Positions 34,224 through 43,049 are shown, counted from the first letter of the stretch. The stretch: 64,000 bases of DNA from Gp6-AA40 sp036802945 (GCA_036802945.1 DAIRVG010000007.1:1-64000); one strand, 5' to 3'. Numbers and translations: made by a program. Notes: a model not told the origin generated them from the sequence alone.

Positions 34224-34904
34224 CTAGTCGTGCAGGACAACGCTCAGCAGGGAGCTGTTGACCTTCAACCCGCCGTTGTACTCGATGAAGCCGAGATCGC
34301 GGAACTTGTTCATGAAGAAGTTGACGCGCGACCGCGTCGTCCCCACCATCTCCGCCAGCGTCTCCTGCGACAGTTGGTGCACGACCTGTTGCGGTTCGCT
34401 CTCCTGGCCGTAGCGGGCCATCAGCAAGAGTGTGCGCGCCAGCCGCTTCTCGCTCGAGTTGAAGAGCTGATCGACGAGATCCTCTTCGACCCGTATGTTG
34501 CGCGCGAGCATGTGGATCCTGAAGCGATCGGAGAGCTCCGGCTCGTCGTGGAGCATCTTCACCATGTGCTCCTTCTCCACCACGAGCACGGTCGTCGCGC
34601 CCATGGCCGTCGCGGTCGCCATCCGCCGCGACTGCCCGGCGAGACATCCTTCGCCGAAAAATTCGCCGCGGCTCAACATCGCGACGATTGCCTCTTTGCC
34701 GGTCTTCGAAAGCACCGAAATCTTGACACTGCCCTGCTGGAGGTACATCACCTCGGTCGCGGGATCGCCTTGCGAGAAGATGACTGCGGACTTGGCGTAT
34801 TTCGCGATCGTGCGAGAGAGCCCCGCGGAGTCGAGGAATTCCTGGAGATGGAACTCTGGGGAGGAGGCCTTCGGCGCCTTCGCGGGTTTTCGTGACGCCA
34901 TCAC
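34224..34904 (-). CDS. Crp/Fnr-family transcription regulator (copy A)
   Basis: A 226-residue cyclic-nucleotide-binding-fold regulator. Beta-roll with IFSQGDPATEVMYLQQGSVK and GEFFGEGCLAG; the dimerisation helix (RFRIHMLARNIRVEEDLVDQL), then a winged helix with SQETLAEMVGTTRSRVNFFMN as recognition helix and FIEYNGGLKV as wing. No Fnr-type Cys cluster, so it is not an iron-sulfur sensor; ligand binding is uncertain. Start GTG 34904 or ATG 34901. About four-fifths identical to the neighbour at 35012-35701, so the two arose by tandem duplication. Confidence 0.88.
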   Translation of the reverse strand: MMASRKPAKAPKASSPEFHLQEFLDSAGLSRTIAKYAKSAVIFSQGDPATEVMYLQQGSVKISVLSKTGKEAIVAMLSRGEFFGEGCLAGQSRRMATATAMGATTVLVVEKEHMVKMLHDEPELSDRFRIHMLARNIRVEEDLVDQLFNSSEKRLARTLLLMARYGQESEPQQVVHQLSQETLAEMVGTTRSRVNFFMNKFRDLGFIEYNGGLKVNSSLLSVVLHD

Positions 34905-35011
34905 CGCGGATCATACTCCTAAAGGCCTATGACCCCGTGGATGAGCTTAACTGGCACGAGGAGCTATTTCGGCGAGGAAGCAGGGTACGTAAGTTTAGAA
35001 GCACCAGGTAT

Positions 35012-35701
35012 TTAGTCGTGAAGCACAACGCTCAGGAGTGAGCTGTTGACCTTCAACGTGCCGTTGTATTCGATGAATCCGAGGTCGCGAAACTTGTTCA
35101 TGAAGAAGTTGACGCGCGACCGTGTGGTCCCGACGATCTCGGCCAGCGTCTCCTGCGACACGTTGTGCAGGACGTGCTTCGGCTTGTCCTCCTGGCCGTA
35201 ACGCGCCATCAACAACAGCGCGCGAGCCAGCCGCTTCTCGCTCGAGTTGAAGAGTTGATCGACCAGGTCCTCCTCGATCCGGATGTTGCGCGCAAGCATG
35301 TGGACGATGAAACGATCGGAGAGTGTCGGCTGGGTGTGGAGCATCAGCATCATGGTCGCCTTCTCCACCACGAGGACGGTCGTCGTACTCATCGCCGTCG
35401 CCGTTGACATCCTCCGTTCCTGCCCGGCGAGACATCCTTCGCCGAAGAAATCGCCGGGGCTCAACATGGCCACGATGGCCCCTTTGCCGGTCTTGGAGAG
35501 CACCGACAGCTTGACGCTGCCTACTTGGAGGTACATCACCTGAGCGGCGGCATCCCCCTGCGAGAAAATGATCGAGGCCTTGGCGAATTTCGTGATTGTG
35601 CGAGAGTCCTCGGAGTCCAGAAACCCCTGGAGGTCGAAGCCAGGGGGCCGCTTGGGAGCCTTTGCGCGTCTACTTGCCGTAATTCCTGCCATTTTCGGCA
35701 T
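35012..35701 (-). CDS. Crp/Fnr-family transcription regulator (copy B)
   Basis: A 229-residue paralogue of the neighbouring regulator. Same beta-roll (IFSQGDAAAQVMYLQVGSVK), dimer helix and nearly identical recognition helix (SQETLAEIVGTTRSRVNFFM), with the same ending NSSLLSVVLHD. The N-terminus and the sensor loops differ most, suggesting different input but a shared DNA site. ATG 35701 chosen (MPKMAG); the frame stays open well upstream but that part reads as antisense-like sequence. Confidence 0.88.
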   Translation of the reverse strand: MPKMAGITASRRAKAPKRPPGFDLQGFLDSEDSRTITKFAKASIIFSQGDAAAQVMYLQVGSVKLSVLSKTGKGAIVAMLSPGDFFGEGCLAGQERRMSTATAMSTTTVLVVEKATMMLMLHTQPTLSDRFIVHMLARNIRIEEDLVDQLFNSSEKRLARALLLMARYGQEDKPKHVLHNVSQETLAEIVGTTRSRVNFFMNKFRDLGFIEYNGTLKVNSSLLSVVLHD

Positions 35702-35941
35702 GGTAAGCCAAACTGCCGAGACGAACTGTTCAATTGTGCACACCTGTGGTCGTCGCCCGGCGCCCGCAGTGTGACTAGCTCCCGACTGCTTCCTGGCGCT
35801 GATCTCGTCCGCCGATGGCGAGTATCCGCGGTCGTCACCTCGCGCACGGCAGCGCTCAAGAAGTTGGGTGATGCCCCGCCCCAGAAGCCCCTGTTCAATT
35901 GGGTACATCGCGGACTTGCACGCGCCGCTACGCTGATCGAT

Positions 35942-36121
35942 ATGGCGATTCAGCAAAAGAATGCGGACCAGCGGCACGCCGACCTGGAACTGATGATCGA
36001 ACAGTTTCGCGTCGCCGAGAAACGTGCGCTGATCAAGCGCGGCGTCAAGCTCTGGACGCGCGCCGAGGCTGAGCGGGCGAGGGCGTCAGTCCAGACGCTT
36101 GAGCCAGACAAAATCAACTAA
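35942..36121 (+). CDS. short hypothetical protein before groEL
   Basis: A 59-residue, highly charged frame (MAIQQKNADQRHADLEL.. AEKRALIKRGVKLWTRAEAE) that ends 23 bases before groEL. Predicted mostly helical. The frame is open further upstream. No ribosome site is obvious and no family is recognised, so it may not be a gene. Confidence 0.3.
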   Translation: MAIQQKNADQRHADLELMIEQFRVAEKRALIKRGVKLWTRAEAERARASVQTLEPDKIN

Positions 36122-36144
36122 CGGTCCAGCTAGAGGCAGCGGCG

Positions 36145-37713
36145 ATGGCAAAACAGATTCTGTACGGGGAGCGATCGCGACAGGTGATGCTGCGCGGCGT
36201 GAACCAGTTGGCGGACGCGGTCAAAGTCACGCTGGGACCACGGGGACGAAACGTCCTCCTCAGCACGAGCTTTGGCGCTCCAACCATCACGAAGGATGGC
36301 GTCACGGTCGCGAGGGAAATCGATCTCAAGGACCCGCTCGAGAACATGGGCGCGCAAATGGTCCGCGAGGTCGCGGGCAAGACATCGGACACAGCCGGTG
36401 ATGGCACCACCACCGCCACCGTCCTCGCGCAGGCCATGTATCGCGAGGGGCTGCGGCAGGTCGTGGCCGGCGCCAACCCGATGGAGATCAAGCGCGGCAT
36501 CGAGAAGGCGGTCGAGGCGGTCGTCGAGCACCTCAAGACGATGAAGCGCGATGTGAAGGGCAAAATGATCGCGCAGGTCGGCACGATCTCCGCGAACGGA
36601 GACGAGACGATCGGCCGGATCATCGCCGAGGCGATGGAGAAGGTCGGCAAGGACGGTGTGATCACCGTCGAGGAAGGCAAGACGCTCGAGACCACACTCG
36701 AAGTGGTCGAAGGCATGCAATTCGATCGCGGATACCTGTCGCCATACTTCGTGACCAACCCCGAGCGCATGGAAGTCGTGCTCGAGAATCCGGTCATCCT
36801 GATCCACGAAAAGAAAATCAGCTCGATGAAGAACCTGCTGCCGCTGCTCGAGCAAGTGGCGCAACTCGGCCGCCCGCTCCTCGTCGTCGCCGAGGACGTC
36901 GAGAGCGAGGCGCTCGCCATGCTCGTCGTCAACAAGCTTCGCGGCACGCTGCAGGTCGCCGCGGTCAAGGCGCCGGGATACGGCGACCGGCGCAAGGAGA
37001 TCCTCGAGGACATCGCGATTCTCACCGGCGGCCGGGCGCTCAGCGAAGATCTCGGCATCAAGATCGAGAACATCAAGGTCGAGGACCTGGGCAGCGCCAA
37101 GAAGGTCACCATCGACAAGGACAAGACGACGATCATCGAAGGGGGCGGCGCGACAGCCGCGATCGAAGGGCGTGTGAAGCAGCTCCGTGCCCAGGTCGAG
37201 GATGCCGATTCGGACTACGACCGCGAGAAGCTCCAGGAGCGGCTTGCGAAGGTCGTGGGCGGCATTGCCGTGATCAAGGTCGGCGCAGCCACCGAGACCG
37301 AGATGAAGGAGAAAAAGGCGCGTGTGGAGGACGCCATGCACGCGACGAAAGCTGCCGTCGAGGAAGGCATCGTTGCCGGGGGCGGCGTGGCGCTGGTGCG
37401 CGCGGGCAAGGCGCTCGATGCCCTGACACTCACGGGCGACGAGCTCGTTGGTGCCCGGATCGTCCGCAGGGCGCTCGAAGAACCGATGCGTCAGATCGCC
37501 AGCAACGCCGGCGTCGAAGGCGCGATCGTCATTGCAAAGGTCAGGGAGATGAAGCAGGACGAAGGCTTCAATGCCGCGACCGAAACGTATGAGGACCTGG
37601 TCAAGGCCGGCGTCATCGATCCGACGAAGGTCGTGCGCTGTGCGCTGCAGAACGCCGCATCGGTCGCTGCACTCCTGCTGACCGCCGAAGCGCTTATTTC
37701 CGAAATCGTGTGA
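36145..37713 (+). CDS. groEL: GroEL-type chaperonin lacking the C-terminal GGM tail
   Basis: Group I chaperonin of 522 residues. Family hallmarks: AVKVTLGPRGRNV, the ATP loop GDGTTTATVLA, GRALSEDLGI-like apical segment, the VEDA..ATKAAVEEGIVAGGG signature and YEDLVKAGVIDPTKVVR. The protein stops right after LLLTAEALISEIV, so the usual extension ending in Gly-Gly-Met repeats is absent, and it is about 25 residues short. No groES is adjacent. This suggests a secondary, specialised GroEL beside a groESL operon elsewhere. The last 22 bases of the gene recur at the 3' end of the small gene 42807-43049. Confidence 0.93.
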   Translation: MAKQILYGERSRQVMLRGVNQLADAVKVTLGPRGRNVLLSTSFGAPTITKDGVTVAREIDLKDPLENMGAQMVREVAGKTSDTAGDGTTTATVLAQAMYREGLRQVVAGANPMEIKRGIEKAVEAVVEHLKTMKRDVKGKMIAQVGTISANGDETIGRIIAEAMEKVGKDGVITVEEGKTLETTLEVVEGMQFDRGYLSPYFVTNPERMEVVLENPVILIHEKKISSMKNLLPLLEQVAQLGRPLLVVAEDVESEALAMLVVNKLRGTLQVAAVKAPGYGDRRKEILEDIAILTGGRALSEDLGIKIENIKVEDLGSAKKVTIDKDKTTIIEGGGATAAIEGRVKQLRAQVEDADSDYDREKLQERLAKVVGGIAVIKVGAATETEMKEKKARVEDAMHATKAAVEEGIVAGGGVALVRAGKALDALTLTGDELVGARIVRRALEEPMRQIASNAGVEGAIVIAKVREMKQDEGFNAATETYEDLVKAGVIDPTKVVRCALQNAASVAALLLTAEALISEIV

Positions 37714-37743
37714 ACCGTCAGAGGGGCCCGCGTCGGGAATGTT

Positions 37744-39384
37744 TCACGCGGGCGTCTCTACCGGCAAGCGTTCGGGGCCTTCGCCGAGGAGGCGCGCAAG
37801 CTGATTCAGGTCGACCGGCTTCACCAGGTGATGATCGAACCCGTCGTCAGACGACGTCTTCCCGTAGGCAGTACCGCCGAAGCCAGTCAGGGCCAGCAGC
37901 AGCATGCCTTGGCCGTGCGGATCTTCACGAATCCGTTTGGCCACCTGGTAACCGTTCATTTCGGGAAGATTGATGTCGATGATCCCCACTTCGGGACGCA
38001 TGACGCCCAGCAGTTCGAGGCCGCGAACGCCGTTGGCCGCCTCGTACACGACGTGCCCGGCGAGCTCGAGCACCATCTGCAACATCTGGCGTGCGTCGTC
38101 GTTGTCCTCGATCAGAAGCACGCGTCTCGGCTTCGCTTGACGTTCCGGGGCCAATGAGACAGCAGCGGACTTTTCCGCCGAAGGAATCTGCTTCAGTCGG
38201 ACGGTGAACTTGCTTCCGTGCCCTTCCCCGTCACTCGACGCCACGATCGTGCCCCCGTGGAGCTCGACCAGGCGGCGGACCAGCGTCAGGCCGATTCCGA
38301 GGCCGCCCTGCGCACGGTCGAGAGTCCGATCGGCCTGCACGTACAAATCAAAGATGGAGGGGAGCAGGCGTGGTGAGATGCCGAAGCCGGTGTCCTCGAC
38401 GCTGAGCACGGCGTCGCTGCCGTCGGCGCGGAGCGCCACCCGAATCTGACCGCCTGACGGCGTGTACTTGACCGCGTTGGTCACGATGTTGGTCAGCACC
38501 TGCTCGAGCCGCACGGCGTCGCCATCGACCCAGACGGGATCGGTGCTGACGTCGATCTGCCGATCCAATCCGGGATCGCCAGCGAAACTGGCGACGGCGC
38601 GGCGGACGGCCTCGGCCATGTCGAGCGGCTGTCGATTCAGCCGGATCTTTCCGGAGACTACCCGCTCGACGTCGAGCAGGTCACCAATCAGATGTGAGAC
38701 GTGGCCCACCTGTCGCGCGATCACCTCATGCGCGCGGATCGCCGGCTCACCCTCTGCGCACGTCAACTCGAGTACCCGGACGGCACTGCTGATGGCGGCA
38801 AGCGGCGTACGCAGCTCGTGGGCCATCATTGCGAGGAACTCGTCTTTCGTGCGGCTGTCGCGCTCGGCGCGGTCGCGGCTGCTCTTGGCCTCGAGCAGCT
38901 CTCTGAGATCCGTCACGATCAGGTTGAGGCGATCGCTACCAGCCGCTACCGCTGTGGTGAGCGACAGGCCCACGTCGAAGACGCCTGAATCCGACCCGAT
39001 CAAGCTGCTGCGACGTCGTCCGCTGCCGGCACTCAGCAGCGTCCCGAAGTCCTCTCTGTCGGACGCGTTCACGAACCTGTCGATGCGACTGCCCACCACA
39101 GACTCGAGCGGCTCTCCCACGAGCGCCGCGAAGCGCGCGTTCGAATACAGGATGTCGCCGCGACCCGTGAGGACAACGGCGCCTTCCTGCATCTGTTCGA
39201 CGAGGTCGCGGTACGGCTCGTCGGCGCTGTGCAGCGTGTAGACCTGATTGCCGCCGGTGCTCTCGACAACCAGTGCGTCGACATCGCCGTGCCGAATCGC
39301 CCGCAGCAACTCCTCGGCTTCGGCAAGGCGCGCGCGCAGCGTCGCCTCGACGTGTTCCTGATTGTCGGCCTGGCTTGTGACCAT
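37744..39384 (-). CDS. hybrid sensor histidine kinase (PAS-HisKA-HATPase-receiver)
   Basis: Soluble 546-residue hybrid kinase, last gene of the Kai-like operon. ATG 39384 lies 4 bases after the second KaiB stop. Order: an N-terminal coiled helix (about 10-35), a PAS-like domain (about 55-160; QEGAVVLTGRGDILYSNARF), HisKA with the phospho-His in MAHELRTPL (His 189), HATPase with N-box NIVTNAVKYT, DTGFGIS and GGLGIGL, then a receiver (about 425-540) with IIDINLPEMNG and the Lys of LVKPVDL. No membrane segment. It could be the output or the input of the Kai module; no DNA-binding domain is attached. Confidence 0.88.
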   Translation of the reverse strand: MVTSQADNQEHVEATLRARLAEAEELLRAIRHGDVDALVVESTGGNQVYTLHSADEPYRDLVEQMQEGAVVLTGRGDILYSNARFAALVGEPLESVVGSRIDRFVNASDREDFGTLLSAGSGRRRSSLIGSDSGVFDVGLSLTTAVAAGSDRLNLIVTDLRELLEAKSSRDRAERDSRTKDEFLAMMAHELRTPLAAISSAVRVLELTCAEGEPAIRAHEVIARQVGHVSHLIGDLLDVERVVSGKIRLNRQPLDMAEAVRRAVASFAGDPGLDRQIDVSTDPVWVDGDAVRLEQVLTNIVTNAVKYTPSGGQIRVALRADGSDAVLSVEDTGFGISPRLLPSIFDLYVQADRTLDRAQGGLGIGLTLVRRLVELHGGTIVASSDGEGHGSKFTVRLKQIPSAEKSAAVSLAPERQAKPRRVLLIEDNDDARQMLQMVLELAGHVVYEAANGVRGLELLGVMRPEVGIIDINLPEMNGYQVAKRIREDPHGQGMLLLALTGFGGTAYGKTSSDDGFDHHLVKPVDLNQLARLLGEGPERLPVETPA

Positions 39385-39388
39385 AGCC

Positions 39389-39760
39389 TTACTCCCCGCG
39401 ATCGTCAGAGCGAACGAGGTGGAGCCCCAGAAGTACGCGCTCGCGGTTGGACATGTCGCCGATGATCCGGCGCACCGGCAGCGGGAGCTTCTTGATGAGA
39501 GTCGGCGCCGCGATGATCTGCTCGCCCTTCGCGAGCAGCGGCTGTTGGTAGATGTCAATGACTTCCAGGTCGTACCGCCCCGCGAGATATTCGTCGCAGA
39601 TCGCCCGCAGGTTCTTGACCGCGCGCGCCGATCGGGTTGTCATGCCTGTGACGTACAGTCGAAGGACGTACCGGTCGCCGGGTGGCGCTTGAGCGGCCTT
39701 TTCGAATTTCACGCGGAGGTCGCTCGACTCCACGGGCACGGAGCGATCACCCGCGTTCAC
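39389..39760 (-). CDS. KaiB-family protein (second copy)
   Basis: KaiB domain, thioredoxin-like fold: YVLRLYVTGMTTRSARAVKN, the loop, then YDLEVIDIYQQPLLAKGEQI, IAAPTLIKKLPLPVRRIIGDM and ERVLLGL. In cyanobacteria KaiB binds the phosphorylated KaiC ring. The domain is preceded by about 29 extra residues. GTG 39760 overlaps the end of the first KaiB by 14 bases; this start is the most likely because the longer frame is antisense-like. About half identical to the first KaiB. Confidence 0.82.
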   Translation of the reverse strand: MNAGDRSVPVESSDLRVKFEKAAQAPPGDRYVLRLYVTGMTTRSARAVKNLRAICDEYLAGRYDLEVIDIYQQPLLAKGEQIIAAPTLIKKLPLPVRRIIGDMSNRERVLLGLHLVRSDDRGE

Positions 39761-40070
39761 GTAGATCCAGCCCCACGAGGACGCGTTCCGTGTTCGAGAG
39801 GTCGCCGATGATCTTCTTGATCGGCTCAGGCAGGCGTCGCACGAGCGTGGGGACGGCCAGGATCTGGTCGCCGACTGCAAGCTGCGGATTCACGAGGAGA
39901 TCGACGATCTCAATCTCATAGCGCCCCTGCAGATGCTCCTCGCAGATTTCCTTCAGATTCGTGAAGGCCAGGATCGACTTCGGCGTCTGTCCCGCGACAT
40001 AGAGCCGCAACTGGTACGTCTGCCCTGCAGATGACGGCGTGGCACTCCCGCCCCCCTCAGATAGTTGCAT
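39747..40070 (-). CDS. kaiB: KaiB-family protein (first copy)
   Basis: A 107-residue KaiB. Core: YQLRLYVAGQTPKSILAFTN, ICEEHLQGRYEIEIVDLLVN, the QILAVPTLVRRLPEPIKKII element and NTERVLVGLDL. A short polar N-terminal extension (MQLSEGGGSATPSSAG) precedes it. It follows the KaiC gene by 36 bases and overlaps the second KaiB by 14 bases, so all are translated from one message. Confidence 0.88.
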   Translation of the reverse strand: MQLSEGGGSATPSSAGQTYQLRLYVAGQTPKSILAFTNLKEICEEHLQGRYEIEIVDLLVNPQLAVGDQILAVPTLVRRLPEPIKKIIGDLSNTERVLVGLDLRERG

Positions 40071-40106
40071 GGCGATCGCGTCCTTTTCGCGAAACCGTGT
40101 AGGACG

Positions 40107-41570
40107 TCATCCGATGGCCTGCGGCGCCCGGCCGGCCGCCTCACGCATGGTCAATCCGCGATCTGTGAGCACGAACTCGCGAAGCTCGTTCGAGTGCGCC
40201 ATGCCGCGGGACTTGAGCACGTAGAGCCCGCGGCGGTGATGGCCGCCGGCCTCATCGTTCGCCAGCACGATCCAGGTATCCATCAGCGACGAGATGGTCG
40301 TCTCGCTCCGCTCGAGATCGATGTGCCCGTTCGAAAGACTCGTCAACATCGCTGTGATGTTCTCGGTCTTCAGATGATCGATCATGCGCGTGAGCATCGC
40401 CTCGACGTCGGCGAAGGTCCCTACCGTCATCAGGTTGGTCACCGGATCGATGACGGTCACAGTCGGTCTGAAGTCCGCCACGACCTGGTGCATCGTTGCG
40501 AGGTGGGTCTCGAGCCCATAGCGCGACGGTCGATCGGCATGGAACTGCAGCAGTCCGCCTGCCACCCACGGCTCGAGGTCGATGCCGATGGAACGCATGT
40601 TCCGCAGGTGCTGCTGCGGCGACTCTTCGAAGAGAAAGCACAGGCACCGTTCGCCCCGGCGGCACGCCGCGTCGAGGAAGTGAGCGGCCAGACTCGTCTT
40701 CCCGGTGCCGGCCGTACCGGAGACGAGGATCGTGCTCCCGCGGTAGTACCCCTGGCCGCTGAGCATCTCATCGAGCGAGGCGACGCCCGACGACACGCGG
40801 TCCAGCGGAGCGGCGTGCTGAAGGGCCAGAGAGGAGACGGGCAGCACGCTGATGCCATCGGCTTTGATGAGGAACGGATATTCGTTGGTGCCGTGGTGGG
40901 TGCCGCGGTACTTGACCACACGCAGGCGGCGCGTCGAAACCTGATCGTGGACGCGGTGGTCGAGCAGGATCACCGCATCCGATACGTACTCCTCGAGTCC
41001 TTGCCGGGTCAGAAGGCCGTCGCCACGCTCGGCGGTGATCACAGCTGTGACGCCCTGGTCCTTCAGCCACCGGAACAGCCGTCGCAGCTCTGACCGGAGG
41101 ATGGTGTCGTTCTCCAGGCCGGCAAACAGCGATTCGATGGTATCGAGGACGACACGCTTGGCTCCGACGCTCCGAATCGCGTAGTCGAGCCGGACGAACA
41201 GCCCTTCGAGATCGTACTCCCCCGTTTCCTCGATCTCGCTGCGTTCCACGCGCACGTAATCGACCGAGAGCTTCTTCGCCGCGATGAGCTCGGGAAGGTC
41301 AAAGCCGAGCGACGCGACGTCGCTGGTAATCTCGTCGGCGTTCTCCTCGAACGTGAGGAGCACGCCGGGTTCGTCGAAATGAGTGACGCCGTTCACCAGG
41401 AACGTGAGGGCCAGCAGCGTCTTGCCGGATCCAGGTCCGCCGCAGATGAGCGTGGGACGTCCCGTCGGCAGCCCGCCGCGCGTAATCTCGTCGAGGCCGC
41501 GGATTCCAGTCGGGGTTTTCGCCAGCTCGGGACCGCGCGACACAGGGTGCAGTAAACCGACGTGGCTCAT
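40107..41570 (-). CDS. kaiC: KaiC-family double RecA-domain ATPase/kinase
   Basis: About 487 residues, two tandem KaiC domains. CI: P-loop GGPGSGKT (44-51) and the catalytic Glu pair TFEEN (75-76). CII: SGTAGTGKT (about 282-290) and FLFEES. The phosphorylation segment reads SETTISSLMDT, so the Ser-Thr pair of cyanobacterial KaiC is Ser-Ser here (about 427-428). The C-terminus ends soon after EFVLTDRGLTMREA, so the A-loop and the KaiA-binding tail are shortened, in keeping with no kaiA gene. ATG 41570 has GGAG 6 bases before it. Flanked by kinase and kaiB genes on the same strand. Confidence 0.92.
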   Translation of the reverse strand: MSHVGLLHPVSRGPELAKTPTGIRGLDEITRGGLPTGRPTLICGGPGSGKTLLALTFLVNGVTHFDEPGVLLTFEENADEITSDVASLGFDLPELIAAKKLSVDYVRVERSEIEETGEYDLEGLFVRLDYAIRSVGAKRVVLDTIESLFAGLENDTILRSELRRLFRWLKDQGVTAVITAERGDGLLTRQGLEEYVSDAVILLDHRVHDQVSTRRLRVVKYRGTHHGTNEYPFLIKADGISVLPVSSLALQHAAPLDRVSSGVASLDEMLSGQGYYRGSTILVSGTAGTGKTSLAAHFLDAACRRGERCLCFLFEESPQQHLRNMRSIGIDLEPWVAGGLLQFHADRPSRYGLETHLATMHQVVADFRPTVTVIDPVTNLMTVGTFADVEAMLTRMIDHLKTENITAMLTSLSNGHIDLERSETTISSLMDTWIVLANDEAGGHHRRGLYVLKSRGMAHSNELREFVLTDRGLTMREAAGRAPQAIG

Positions 41571-41673
41571 TGGTCGCTCCATCTAGGCTCAGCGGGTCAC
41601 TTTGACACCTCGCAGGCAGCGAAGGATGTTCAATGTTGCACACCCCGCCACCTCTGCTGCGCCCAGGGACCGA

Positions 41674-42762
41674 CTAGGACGCGCGCGCGGCCTCCGCGGC
41701 CAACGGCACTTCGATCAGGAAGACGCAGCCCTTGCCAGGCAAATTGCGGACGTGGATGTCGCCGCCGTGCGCCCTCATCGCCTTTCGGGCGATGGAGAGC
41801 CCCAGGCCGAGGCCCGACCGGTCACTGCCGCGTCGATCACCGAAGACCTCGAACGGCTCGCCCTTGCCCTCCGGAAAGCCTCCACACTCGTCTTCGATTT
41901 CGATAACCAGATTCCGGTTCTCGGCGCGGGCCCTCAGCACAACCGTGCCGCCCGCGGGCGTGTTCTTGAAGCCGTTGTGCAGCAGGTTCATCACCGCCGA
42001 CGTGAGCAGCTGAGGGTCTCCTTCAACGGCCAGCCTTGGATCGACCGGTTCAACTTTGAACTCGACCTGCCGGTACTCGGAGTGCAGCACGCCCGTGGCG
42101 GCGACTTCGTCGAGGAACGCGACGACTGACAGCCGCTCACGCCGTTGTTTGCCAGTGGTGAGACGGACCTCGGAGAGCGTGCGATCGACAACTTCCCGGA
42201 GACTCATCAGACTTCGGCCGAGGACTGCCCCGGTGCCTCCACCGATGCCGACGGTGCCTTTCCTGAGCATGTGGAAGGCGAGGAGCGCCGTGTTGAGGAC
42301 GTCCCGAAGCTCGTGGGCCGCATTCCCGAGACGCTCGACTTCGTCGGCTGACTCTGTCTGTGCCGTGAGGCGCGCGTGCTCCGTCACGGCTTCCGCGATC
42401 GCGGTGTCGAGACAACGGTTTAACGTATGGAATTCTGCAACCGTGATCGCGGCGTTCCGCTCGACCGCGAGCTCCGTGACAGCCTGGCAAATATCGCCGT
42501 AGTCGTGGACCACCTGGGATACGTTGAAACCAGCCTCCAGCAACTCCGCGCCATGCCGCGCGGCGGTGGAGCCGATGGCCGTCGTGGGAAATGGCGTGTC
42601 GGTCGCTTCCAACCGAAGCGTCTCCGCAAGTTGCGTCAAGAACAGAGGCACGCCGTACTCGATCTCGCGGGCTGAAACTGACGGCCACGGCCGGTCCCCA
42701 ACCCGTTCCCGCGTACGCGAAATGATCGCGTCCCGATTTGCGGCGATGAAATCGTGCAACAT
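41674..42762 (-). CDS. soluble sensor histidine kinase with RsbRD-like N-terminus (copy 1)
   Basis: A 362-residue cytoplasmic kinase. N-terminal about 135 residues form a helical sensor-like domain (FLTQLAETLRLE, AARHGAELLEAGFNVSQVV, CLDTAIAEAVTEHARL) resembling the RsbRD/RsbT co-antagonist N-terminal domain. Then a helix with AAHELRDVLNTALLAFHML (His 150 probable phospho-acceptor) and a HATPase with NLLHNGFKNT, DECGGFPEGKG and GLGLGLSIARKA. It is clearly paralogous to the 43049-44413 kinase and lies directly before kaiC (104 bases). Confidence 0.88.
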   Translation of the reverse strand: MLHDFIAANRDAIISRTRERVGDRPWPSVSAREIEYGVPLFLTQLAETLRLEATDTPFPTTAIGSTAARHGAELLEAGFNVSQVVHDYGDICQAVTELAVERNAAITVAEFHTLNRCLDTAIAEAVTEHARLTAQTESADEVERLGNAAHELRDVLNTALLAFHMLRKGTVGIGGGTGAVLGRSLMSLREVVDRTLSEVRLTTGKQRRERLSVVAFLDEVAATGVLHSEYRQVEFKVEPVDPRLAVEGDPQLLTSAVMNLLHNGFKNTPAGGTVVLRARAENRNLVIEIEDECGGFPEGKGEPFEVFGDRRGSDRSGLGLGLSIARKAMRAHGGDIHVRNLPGKGCVFLIEVPLAAEAARAS

Positions 42763-42806
42763 CACATTTCCTCAGGTTCCACCACTGAGACACTCAATCA
42801 GTGGGC

Positions 42807-43049
42807 TTATTTCCGAAATCGTGTGATCTGCCAGAAAAGCCCGGTGCCCGCGGTTTCCCACCCGTCGGCCTGGTCGGCTTCGGCAAGCGACCGCAGTCTC
42901 GCCACGGCTGTCTTCTTCTCACGATCACCAACGGAGATGCTCTTGCCGCTGTGATCGCCGTTGCTGCGCAAGATGTTCCACGTCAGGCCGGTCGGGCTGA
43001 GGATGTAATCGCCTTCCCTCGGATCGGTCGTCAGTGTGTCGCGCGGCAT
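42807..43049 (-). CDS. small conserved-looking protein between the twin kinases
   Basis: An 80-residue soluble protein with no family recognised. It opens MPRDTLTTDPREGDYILSPT and ends GTGLFWQITRFRK. ATG 43049 overlaps the upstream kinase stop by one base (TGATG), so it is translationally coupled. A helix with AVARLRSLAEADQADGWE followed by an aromatic strand suggests a small alpha/beta domain. Its last 22 bases are shared with the 3' end of groEL on the opposite strand. Confidence 0.6.
   Translation of the reverse strand: MPRDTLTTDPREGDYILSPTGLTWNILRSNGDHSGKSISVGDREKKTAVARLRSLAEADQADGWETAGTGLFWQITRFRK

Noticed and set aside
35525..35941. N-terminal part of a 198-codon plus-strand frame upstream of groEL
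   Set aside because: It is antisense to the second Crp/Fnr gene; only the last 59 codons are possible as a gene.
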